Shown here piece by piece: positions 7,932 through 14,821 of a stretch of 22,695 nt of DNA; positions within the stretch are counted from its first letter, which is position 1, and each line of letters opens with the position of its first letter. The notes beneath the pieces are model-generated. The model did not search any database, had not been told where the DNA came from, and saw only the letters and a program-made list of their open reading frames with translations. The stretch comes from JAISXK01 sp031549625 (GTDB lineage Bacteria; Bacillota; Clostridia; Christensenellales; CAG-138), in NCBI GenBank assembly GCA_031549625.1, contig JAVBPK010000120.1, forward strand, positions 1-22,695. Reading direction: 5' to 3'. Made by a program: the position numbers and the translations under genes.

Positions 7932-9008
7932 TTAAAAGCGGAATGCCACCTTAAAATCTCCATGCTTACCTGTGGCGTATTCAAACGCTTTTTGCCAGTC
8001 TTTGAGTTCGAACAAAGAGCTTACGATGCCATTTGTATTGAGCTTGCCGTTCGCGATATTGTCTATCACAAAGGGGAAGCAATACGGCGAGAGATGCGCG
8101 CCCAGCACGTCCAGCTCTTTTCTGTCGCCGATGATAGACCAGTCGAGCGTGGTAGGCTCGCCAAACACGGAAAATTCCACAAAGCGGCCCAGCTTTCGTA
8201 TCATTTGCATACCCTGCGTAACGGAAGACGGGTGGCCGGTGGCCTCGATATAGGTATCGCAGCCATACCCGTCCGTAAGCCGCATAATCTCGTCTATGAC
8301 ATTCATGCGTCCCGGATTCCAAACCATATCCGCTCCAAATTCCATCGCCTTTTCCAGCCGCTTATCGACCATGTCCAGCACAATCAGTTTTTTCGGGTTA
8401 CGCATGCGCGCATACGTAACCATGCCCAGCCCCAGCGTACCCGCCCCGGAAAGCACCACGATGTCTTCGCTTTCGATTTGGGCGCGGTCTACGCAATGTT
8501 TCGAACATGCGTACGGCTCTATGCATAGCGCTTGCTCCAGAGACAAGAATTTCGGCACTTTGTGGATGACGGAATATTTTGTAGGGATGCGGACGTATTC
8601 GGCCATGCCGCCGTTAAAATCGGAGAAAAAGCCATATATTTTATGCGGCTGGCACATCCAATAACGGCCTGTTTTGCAAAAGCGGCATTCGCCGCAGGGC
8701 GCTATTTGATCCACGGCGATGCGGTCTCCCAGTTGATATCCGTCAACATGCGCGCCGACATATTCTACTACGCCCACAAATTCGTGGCCCGGAATAAACG
8801 GGGGATTTACCCACGCCGGCTGCGTATCGTTCCCCCAAAACATGGCGGCACCATGTTCGCATTTTAAATCCCCCGCGCAAATGCCGCAGCCTTCCGTGCG
8901 GATAAGCAGATCATCATCGCCGCATTGCGGCACGGGATACGCTTCATCATAGTTGTATTGGCCCACGCCGGTCGCCACCAGCGCCTTCATTGTGTTAGGG
9001 ATACTCAT
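7932..9008 (-). CDS. Zinc-dependent polyol dehydrogenase, erythritol/L-threitol dehydrogenase-like
   Basis: A 358-residue medium-chain zinc dehydrogenase. The ATG at 9008 is chosen because GGAGGT (9015-9020) lies six bases upstream; the frame extends further without such a site. Catalytic zinc ligands are Cys44 (GCGICAGD) and His75/Glu76 (IPGHEFVG). Four structural-zinc cysteines sit in CGECRFCKTGRYWMC and the following CQPH context. The coenzyme loop is SGAGTLGLGM. From memory, the segments FWG..QPAW, YIEATGHPSSV and KELDVLGAHLSPYC resemble the erythritol/L-threitol dehydrogenase of Mycobacterium smegmatis (EltD), which oxidises the polyol to erythrulose with NAD. The match is recalled, not computed. 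A 136-base gap from the upstream flavoenzyme carries a possible internal promoter. The kinase follows directly. Confidence 0.88.
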   Translation of the reverse strand: MSIPNTMKALVATGVGQYNYDEAYPVPQCGDDDLLIRTEGCGICAGDLKCEHGAAMFWGNDTQPAWVNPPFIPGHEFVGVVEYVGAHVDGYQLGDRIAVDQIAPCGECRFCKTGRYWMCQPHKIYGFFSDFNGGMAEYVRIPTKYSVIHKVPKFLSLEQALCIEPYACSKHCVDRAQIESEDIVVLSGAGTLGLGMVTYARMRNPKKLIVLDMVDKRLEKAMEFGADMVWNPGRMNVIDEIMRLTDGYGCDTYIEATGHPSSVTQGMQMIRKLGRFVEFSVFGEPTTLDWSIIGDRKELDVLGAHLSPYCFPFVIDNIANGKLNTNGIVSSLFELKDWQKAFEYATGKHGDFKVAFRF

Positions 9009-9079
9009 AAAGCTACCTCCACTGTCGATGGTGTTATTCTGGTTCTTACAACAAAAACGTGATCTGCTTGCCTTCATTT

Positions 9080-9109
9080 ATTTTAATATGAGGGCAGCGC
9101 AGTTTGCAA
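9080..9109 (-). promoter_or_regulatory. Possible internal promoter for dehydrogenase and kinase
   Basis: On the - strand, TTGCAA (9109-9104), an 18-base spacer, and TAAAAT (9085-9080). It lies in the 136-base gap between the second flavoenzyme gene and the dehydrogenase, so the last two genes may also be transcribed on their own. Confidence 0.35.
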
Positions 9110-9144
9110 TGCCGGATACGCCGGCCCCATTTTTCCATTGTCCG

Positions 9145-10437
9145 CTATATATTCGCTCCCGCTTGCATCAACGTTTCGCGCAGTTTTTTTATATCCGCCC
9201 GCTGCACGGGCAGCTCCGCCTTTGCGCACTGCGCCGCGGCGAAGCCTGCCGCCTGCCCCAAGCCCATCACGCAGCCCTGTACGCGCGCGGAAGCGGACGC
9301 CTCCCTGTCGGCCGAAAAACAACGGCTTGGAACCAGCAAATTCGGGAAATCTGCCGCGATCAACGAACGATAGGGAATATATGCCGCTTCGTCAAGGAAA
9401 CGGCAGGTCTGCTCTGAATCGTTTGCCGAGTGTATGTCGATCGGATGCGCGCCGCGACCAATCGCATCCTCAAAGTGGAAAGCCGAGGCGTATTCTTCTC
9501 CGCTGAGCACATGTGCGCCGCGTATATGCCGCGTTTCCCGCGTGCCCGTTTGCGCCGCAAAGGAAAGGATATAAGCGTCATAGAATTCTTCCACATGCTT
9601 GCGCAGCGCTTGCACAAGCTTATACGCGTCTTCGCGCAAGGCGCACTCGGCAGCCGTCTGCTCGCGCTCATCCGTCATATTTGCCTGCATGCGCGTCATA
9701 TTGACAAGCACGCTGTCTTTCGTGAGCATGTAACTCATCCATGGCCCGCCAAAATTTGGAATATCACGCCCCAAAGAGCGCAGTTTTTCCTGCAAATGCT
9801 CGATATGGTAATTCACGCCCTGCTCGCTGTGGTGAATCTTGCGCAGTTTCCTTACATCGACTCCGCCCAGGCAAAAGCATAGCGAAGCCGGCTGCAGCGG
9901 CGCGTCAAATGTTTGCATGGGTACGCCTGCCATATACGCAATATCCCCGTCGCCCGTACTGTCTATAAAATAGGCGCCGGCAAGGGCTTGCACGCCGCTT
10001 TTTGTTTGCAGTATTACATGCGTAATGCGCTTTTGCGCATCCACTATGCAATCGGAAACGAACGCGTGCAGGTACGGCTGTACACCGGCTTCCAACACCA
10101 TGCGCTGCGCCACAAGCGTGTACAGCGACGGCAAAAAGGAAACATTCCCAAGCGGTTCCTCCACTTGCGCGCCATTTAATTCTTTTAATCTTTGAATGAA
10201 TTCCCACGGGATGCCGCCCACCACCAGCTTGCCATTGTAGCAAAATTCGCTGATGGGCGCGACAAGCCCCGCCGTGGCCATGCCGCCCAAAAAGCCATGC
10301 CGCTCTATCAACGCCACGCGCGCGCCGCCGCGCGCCGCCGCGATGGCCGCCATAAAGCCGCTTGGCCCGCCGCCGCAAACCACAACATCATACGCGCCGA
10401 CCACCGGCACCTGTTTTTGTAAAGCTATCGTTTCCAT
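9145..10437 (-). CDS. FAD-dependent oxidoreductase (FAD_oxidored family), paralogue 2
   Basis: A 430-residue cytoplasmic flavoenzyme. The start at 10437 has AAGGAGGA (10443-10450) close upstream. The N-terminal dinucleotide fold is VVVCGGGPSGFMAAIAAARG, then IERHGFLGGMATAGLV. The second glycine motif is DSTGDGDIAYMAG. A conserved GTRETRHIRG lies near residue 320. The C-terminal FAD-closing segment runs YIPYRSL...LVPSRCFSA and ends with GLGQAAGFAAAQ. This layout fits PF12831, whose members oxidise or reduce varied, mostly unknown substrates. There is no signal peptide and no added domain. It lies 40 bases after the 633-residue flavoenzyme in one transcript. The closest relatives in the window, judged by eye, are the flavoenzymes at 16608 and 19986. 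The reaction is unknown. Confidence 0.88.
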   Translation of the reverse strand: METIALQKQVPVVGAYDVVVCGGGPSGFMAAIAAARGGARVALIERHGFLGGMATAGLVAPISEFCYNGKLVVGGIPWEFIQRLKELNGAQVEEPLGNVSFLPSLYTLVAQRMVLEAGVQPYLHAFVSDCIVDAQKRITHVILQTKSGVQALAGAYFIDSTGDGDIAYMAGVPMQTFDAPLQPASLCFCLGGVDVRKLRKIHHSEQGVNYHIEHLQEKLRSLGRDIPNFGGPWMSYMLTKDSVLVNMTRMQANMTDEREQTAAECALREDAYKLVQALRKHVEEFYDAYILSFAAQTGTRETRHIRGAHVLSGEEYASAFHFEDAIGRGAHPIDIHSANDSEQTCRFLDEAAYIPYRSLIAADFPNLLVPSRCFSADREASASARVQGCVMGLGQAAGFAAAQCAKAELPVQRADIKKLRETLMQAGANI

Positions 10438-10477
10438 CGTGTTCCTCCTTATCATACGCTGTTCTATCGATATCCGC

Positions 10478-12379
10478 CTAATATATACGCACCTCAAACA
10501 CATGCGCGTCCGGCGCGCCGTTTGTGGCGAGCGCACGCATTTCCACTTCATCGCAACGCGTGGCCTTGCCTAGCTCGTGCACATTCAGCCGCTGGTGGTT
10601 ACCGCGCTCCGCCACTCGCGCCACTTCGCCGCCCTGATGGCGCAGTATGATGTCGTAATCTTTCAGCAGCTCCTTTGCCACCCCCAAAGGTTCTTTTTGC
10701 ATGAAGGCCTTCGAAACCGATATGCAGCGTTCTTCGGAAAGATCCGGGTCCAGCGTCAACCGTATTTGCCGCACATCGGCAGCCGACTGCAAACGCAGTG
10801 TCACGGCTTCACCCTCCGCGGAAAAACCCTTGCTGCGCCATAGATTGCTCGCTTCTTCCGTGCTGCGGGCAATGCCGTTTATGATATTGCGCGCCTCAAA
10901 GCCCTCTTGTTCGGAAGTGGCGCAAACGGTCGCCGTGCGCGCCAAATCCTTTGGATCCGTGTTTTGCACGCCAAGCAGGTAGCAGTCGTTTTTCAAGAGC
11001 TCCTGCTGCAATGCGCGCATATATTTTTCTCCGAACGTACGCGGCGAAAGCTTCGCTTTTGCCGCCATGGCGGCCGCGATACCCGCTGCTTCGCCGCCAA
11101 TCGCGCATGTTCCCATTACGCGGGTGGAGCCCATCGCCAGCTTGGTTGCGCTGATATTACGCCCGGCCATCATAAGATTGCTGATGTTTTTGGAACAATA
11201 ACAGCCATACGGGATGGAATACAATCCCGGGAAATTTCTGACGCGCGAGGGCACCTGCCCCTTAGCATAAAAGCCGCCCGGATGGTGTTCGTCCATCGGC
11301 CACCCGCCATAAGCCACCGTATCCGGATGCAAGATTTTGTTTACTATGTCATGTTCTGTGAGTATGTAGTTGCCGATTAACCTGCGGCTTTCACGCGTGC
11401 CGCATACATTGCCCACCCAGACCAGCTCGTAGTTTTCCGCGCCGTGCTCCCCGCCGTTTTTGATATGATCCCAAACCCCGTATACGCAGCGGTACAGTTC
11501 GTAGCGGATATCTTCCGACTGCGCGATGATGTCGTCCCAGTCGCCGCCAAGCTCAATCCACCAATAACCGGATTTTACGTCGTATTTTTCAACGAGTTCG
11601 CTTTCGTGGTCGCGATAATCTTCGTCCGGCTTCAGCACACGGATTTCGTCGCCGTCGTGATATACAACGATATCACCGTGGTAGCGGTATTTGAAGTCGT
11701 CCTCATCGAAAGTATGCGCCCAGGGCGGTTTGATGAACTTTACGGGATGGCGGCGTTCTTCCGCCACAAAATAGATGGTGTTGCCCATCGTGAAGCCATC
11801 CCGCTCATCGGGCGCGCCCATTTCTTTGAAGTCGGCTTTTGCCTCGCGGCCTATGGCGTATTCCGCGCCCGCGTAATATCCGAGCGAGCCGTGACCTGTG
11901 CAATCGATGTATATAGCCGCTTGAAACGAATATCGTTTCTCTGTCGTCATCTGATAGCATTCTATGGATTGGATGGCGGCGCCGTCGGAAAGCACACGAT
12001 TCATGGTTGTGTTCATGTAGCAATCGAGATTTTCCGTACCCTGCGCGCGGGACCACAATACGCCATCCCAAATGGAATAGTTATAGCTGTCGTTAAGGTA
12101 TTTGTTTTCTAAAATGAGCTCCATGAGTATGCCCGTTTCGGAAGCGTTCTTCTTGCCCCAATGGCAGGAAGCGCCGGATATATGCATGCGTGCTTCCGAG
12201 CTGGCGTTGCCGCCGTATACGCTGCGGTCGTGCACCAACGCGGTCTTTGCGCCCTGGCGCGCGGAAGCCATGGCGGCGCACAACCCGCTCATGCCCCCTC
12301 CAACGACAACAACATCGTATGTTTGCATAACGGGCGCATTTTGGGAAGGAGGGGGCGCTTCACGAACAAACTGCTTCAT
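10478..12379 (-). CDS. FAD-dependent oxidoreductase with C-terminal discoidin-like domain, paralogue 1
   Basis: A 633-residue protein and the first gene of the leftward unit; the ATG at 12379 follows AAGGGAGAAA. Residues ~18-460 are a PF12831-type flavoenzyme: VVVVGGGMSGLCAAMASARQ, YGGNASSEARMHISGA, DCTGHGSLGYYAG, GTRESRRLIGNY and the closing segment IPYGCYCSKNISNLMMAGRN. The GGNASSEAR stretch differs from the GG.AT or GGNLT form of the other three paralogues, so it belongs to another subgroup. Residues ~475-633 look like a galactose-binding/discoidin fold (ARNIINGIAR, LWRSKGF, then a final VFEVRIY strand). Such folds usually bind sugars, which hints at a glycan or glycoside substrate. No signal peptide was seen, so the enzyme should be cytoplasmic. 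The reaction is unknown. Confidence 0.87.
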   Translation of the reverse strand: MKQFVREAPPPSQNAPVMQTYDVVVVGGGMSGLCAAMASARQGAKTALVHDRSVYGGNASSEARMHISGASCHWGKKNASETGILMELILENKYLNDSYNYSIWDGVLWSRAQGTENLDCYMNTTMNRVLSDGAAIQSIECYQMTTEKRYSFQAAIYIDCTGHGSLGYYAGAEYAIGREAKADFKEMGAPDERDGFTMGNTIYFVAEERRHPVKFIKPPWAHTFDEDDFKYRYHGDIVVYHDGDEIRVLKPDEDYRDHESELVEKYDVKSGYWWIELGGDWDDIIAQSEDIRYELYRCVYGVWDHIKNGGEHGAENYELVWVGNVCGTRESRRLIGNYILTEHDIVNKILHPDTVAYGGWPMDEHHPGGFYAKGQVPSRVRNFPGLYSIPYGCYCSKNISNLMMAGRNISATKLAMGSTRVMGTCAIGGEAAGIAAAMAAKAKLSPRTFGEKYMRALQQELLKNDCYLLGVQNTDPKDLARTATVCATSEQEGFEARNIINGIARSTEEASNLWRSKGFSAEGEAVTLRLQSAADVRQIRLTLDPDLSEERCISVSKAFMQKEPLGVAKELLKDYDIILRHQGGEVARVAERGNHQRLNVHELGKATRCDEVEMRALATNGAPDAHVFEVRIY

Positions 12380-12489
12380 AAAATGTTTCTCCCTTATTAT
12401 AAATATGGAAAGGCGTATCGTGCTGTTGGCGTTTTGCCCATGAATTGGCTATTCTTTATTCAATATAGATTACGCGCGAGAATACTTTC

Positions 12490-12519
12490 ATACTAGCTTT
12501 CAAAAACGGCCTGAGTCAA
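12490..12519 (-). promoter_or_regulatory. Leftward promoter of the flavoenzyme unit
   Basis: On the - strand, TTGACT (12519-12514), an 18-base spacer, and TAGTAT (12495-12490). Transcription would start near 12483 with a leader of about 100 bases before the ATG at 12379. Confidence 0.6.
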
Positions 12520-12619
12520 CCATTTCACAAAGGTTTAAAAGAATGAGCTACGAGCCAAAAAAAGCACCGCAATTTTGCGTTGCCCATTCGTCGATTTTAT
12601 TATTTTTTTCGACAAGGGG

Positions 12620-12656
12620 CATAAGATTCAGCCATGAAATCAAAAGATTCAGTTAT
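12620..12656 (+). promoter_or_regulatory. Paired direct repeats, likely AraC-family activator site
   Basis: Two 16-base repeats, CATAAGATTCAGCCAT (12620-12635) and CAAAAGATTCAGTTAT (12641-12656), match at 13 of 16 positions and start exactly 21 bases apart, two helix turns. The second ends at the -35 position of a rightward promoter whose -10 is TATACT (12679-12684) and whose -35 is poor. Direct repeats of this spacing next to a weak -35 are typical of AraC/YesN-type activators. Confidence 0.55.
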
Positions 12657-12678
12657 TCCCCCTTGCCGGGAATGCATA

Positions 12679-12684
12679 TATACT
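12679..12684 (+). promoter_or_regulatory. -10 box of the rightward transporter unit
   Basis: TATACT matches the consensus at five of six positions. The corresponding -35 (TTCCCC, 12656-12661, 17-base spacer) is poor, suggesting dependence on an activator bound at the direct repeats just upstream. No better promoter was found closer to the permease gene. Confidence 0.45.
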
Positions 12685-12706
12685 TAACATATACACACCT
12701 ATTCAC

Positions 12707-12730
12707 CATGACCATATCCAATCGGTCATG
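12707..12730. promoter_or_regulatory. Inverted repeat, possible operator
   Basis: CATGACC (12707-12713) and GGTCATG (12724-12730) are perfect 7-base arms around 10 bases. It falls about 20-40 bases after the predicted rightward start, where a bound repressor would block transcription; as RNA it would be a hairpin in the leader. Confidence 0.35.
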
Positions 12731-12859
12731 TTTATGGCGGCGTTTTTAAAACGTATACGCAATCATGAGAAGGCATAAAGACTCTTGAAACTCCCGTAAT
12801 TTCCAGTTATGCGCGGTTACGCGCATACTTACTATGGAATCCAACGAAAGAGGTTTGGC

Positions 12860-13849
12860 ATGGCAGGAAACATAAAGCCCGGCGCTGATTTGGCGCTTAT
12901 CAAAAAACGATCAAAATTTGGGCAGAAAATGCATAATTTTATTGTGTATTTCCGACAGCATCCCCTGCTGTATGTCATGTTGCTCCCCGGTTTGTTTTTC
13001 CTTATCGTTTATAAATTCCTGCCGCTGTATGGCATACAGATGGCGTTCCGTGACTACAACATCTTCCTTGGCAAAAACCCCATCGATGCCATTGCGCTAA
13101 GCCCTTGGGTTGGTTTTGAGCATTTCAGGAGACTGTTCAACGACTCGCAATTTTCCAAAGTGCTTTTCAATACCCTTATCATCAACGGCATGAAAATCAT
13201 CTGGTTGTTTCCCATCCCCATCATCGCGGCTATTTTACTCAACGAAATTCGGCAGGCTACCTATAAAAAAATGCTGCAAACTTCCATATACGTGCCGTAT
13301 TTCTTCTCGTGGGTCGTTGTGTTTGGCATCTTCTATTCACTGCTTGGTTCCTACGGCATTATCAACACGCTGATTTCCGCTATGGGCGGCCAGCGTATAC
13401 GTTTTTTTACAGACTTAAGCCTGTTCCGCTCCCTTCTGGTGTTCACGGAGGGCTGGAAGGAAATAGGATATAACACGGTCATCTACCTTGCCGCCATCAC
13501 CGGCATTGACATCGGCCTCTATGAAGCTGCAAGAGTGGATGGCGCAAGCAAATGGCGGCAAATATGGCATATCACTTTGCCGGGCCTGCTGCCCACGATC
13601 GTGCTCATGCTCATATTAAAGGTCGGTTATATTCTCGACACCGGTTTTGAGCAAGTGCTCGTTTTCTACAACGCCGCCGTATACGATGTCGCCGATATCA
13701 TCCAAACATACGTATACCGGCTGGGCATGGGTAAAATGGATTTCGCCATGTCCACGGCTTTGGGATTGTTTAACTCCGTTGTGGCGTTTGTGCTCATCGT
13801 AGGCGCCAACGCCATAAGCAAGCGGCTGCTAAACCGCAGTATCTGGTAA
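12860..13849 (+). CDS. Sugar ABC transporter permease (LplB/YtcP type), first subunit
   Basis: A 329-residue inner-membrane subunit of a CUT1-type importer. The ATG at 12860 follows AAAGAGG (12847-12853); the frame is open further upstream without a ribosome-binding site. The N-terminal part is polar, then helices begin with LLYVMLLPGLFFLIVYKFLP. The cytoplasmic loop that contacts the ATPase is at about residue 222: EAARVDGASKWRQIWHITLP. The early motif YGIQMAFRDYN is typical of the LplB subgroup, which imports oligosaccharides or other glycosides. It is the first gene of the rightward unit, and the second permease starts 11 bases after its stop. No ATPase is encoded nearby, as is common where a shared MsiK/UgpC-type ATPase serves many importers. 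Confidence 0.93.
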   Translation: MAGNIKPGADLALIKKRSKFGQKMHNFIVYFRQHPLLYVMLLPGLFFLIVYKFLPLYGIQMAFRDYNIFLGKNPIDAIALSPWVGFEHFRRLFNDSQFSKVLFNTLIINGMKIIWLFPIPIIAAILLNEIRQATYKKMLQTSIYVPYFFSWVVVFGIFYSLLGSYGIINTLISAMGGQRIRFFTDLSLFRSLLVFTEGWKEIGYNTVIYLAAITGIDIGLYEAARVDGASKWRQIWHITLPGLLPTIVLMLILKVGYILDTGFEQVLVFYNAAVYDVADIIQTYVYRLGMGKMDFAMSTALGLFNSVVAFVLIVGANAISKRLLNRSIW

Positions 13850-13860
13850 GGAGGGGGCGT

Positions 13861-14766
13861 ATGCAGAAAAAACACAAGGGTATTCCTATGGACGCCAGCG
13901 AAAAAATCGTTCTGGCCATCGCGTATGTCGCCCTCACGCTGTTTGGGCTTATGGCGCTTTTGCCCTGCTTGCATGTCATCAGCAAATCCGTAAGCAGCGG
14001 CAGCAGTGTCACCGCCGGCAACGTGTACTTCTGGCCCAACGGCTTTCAGCTCGAAACGATCAAATACGTGCTGACGAAAACCAGCTTTTTTACTTCCTTG
14101 AAAAACTCCCTGCTCGTTACGAGCATTGGAACGCTCGTAAGCATGTTTACCACCATCACCACCGCGTATCCTCTTTCGAAACCCGCGTTTAAGGGCCGCA
14201 AATTCGTTACATTGCTGTATGTCATCAGCATGGTGTTTTTCGGCGGCATCATTCCCGCATACATGGTAGTACGCACGTTGGGTATTTATGATACCATTGC
14301 CGCCTGCATATTGCCATTTGCCATCGTGCAATTCAACATGTTCATCGTGAAAAATTACTTTGAGGGCCTGCCGGAAAGCATCGAAGAATCCGCGAAAATT
14401 GACGGGGCCGGCGATATCCGCACGCTGGTATCCATCGTTTGCCCGATGTCCAAGCCGGTTCTTGCGACCGTTTCGCTGCTGTATGCCATCAACTATTGGA
14501 ACAATTATTTCCATGCCATGATGTACACGACAAGCCCGGGCATGCGTACCATGCAGCTTTATCTATACGATATCATCAATAACGGGCAGGCTTTTGCCGA
14601 AAACCTGTACAGCGGCTGGACAGGTTCCGCTATTTCCAGCAATATCACCACCGACGGCATGGTGGCGGCAGCCGTTACCATGTCTTTAATCCCCATTATT
14701 GCGGCTTACCCGTTCGTGCAGCGTTTCATGATCCAGGGCATTACAATCGGCTCCGTAAAAGGATAA
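13861..14766 (+). CDS. Sugar ABC transporter permease (LplC/YtcP type), second subunit
   Basis: A 301-residue membrane subunit that forms the transport channel with the preceding permease. The ATG follows AAGGAGGG at 13848-13855. Helices begin at about residue 18 (IAYVALTLFGLMALLPCLHV). The ATPase-contact loop lies near residue 175: EESAKIDGAGDIRTLVSIVC. The closing motif QRFMIQGITIGSVKG is typical of this subfamily. The substrate-binding lipoprotein gene begins 55 bases downstream in the same direction. The family is secure; the cargo is not known. Confidence 0.94.
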   Translation: MQKKHKGIPMDASEKIVLAIAYVALTLFGLMALLPCLHVISKSVSSGSSVTAGNVYFWPNGFQLETIKYVLTKTSFFTSLKNSLLVTSIGTLVSMFTTITTAYPLSKPAFKGRKFVTLLYVISMVFFGGIIPAYMVVRTLGIYDTIAACILPFAIVQFNMFIVKNYFEGLPESIEESAKIDGAGDIRTLVSIVCPMSKPVLATVSLLYAINYWNNYFHAMMYTTSPGMRTMQLYLYDIINNGQAFAENLYSGWTGSAISSNITTDGMVAAAVTMSLIPIIAAYPFVQRFMIQGITIGSVKG

Positions 14767-14821
14767 TGTCGTCTTCAACCGCAATGCGGTTTTAGAAAAA
14801 AACAATTGGAGGAAATGCAGA

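Larger units (their letters stand above)
12380..12859. promoter_or_regulatory. Divergent control region of the oxidoreductase/transporter locus
   Basis: A 480-base gene-free, AT-rich stretch between the two divergent units. It holds the leftward promoter (12490-12519), paired direct repeats (12620-12656), a -10 box for the rightward unit (TATACT, 12679-12684) and an inverted repeat (12707-12730). It also holds GTCGA/TCGAC arms around a T-rich stretch (12590-12613) and CAAGGGG/CCCCTTG arms (12613-12619, 12659-12665) that enclose the direct repeats. The short open frames here lack ribosome-binding sites and look non-coding. The rightward leader would be about 170 bases long. Confidence 0.7.

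Noticed and set aside
9145..10437. Fumarate reductase or succinate dehydrogenase flavoprotein
   Set aside because: The glycine motifs are shared by many FAD folds, but the GTRETRH signature, the C-terminal segment and the absence of partner subunits fit the PF12831 group instead.
12541..12749. Short open frame in the divergent control region
   Set aside because: It runs through the paired direct repeats and the -10 box, has no ribosome-binding site, and its product shows no motif.
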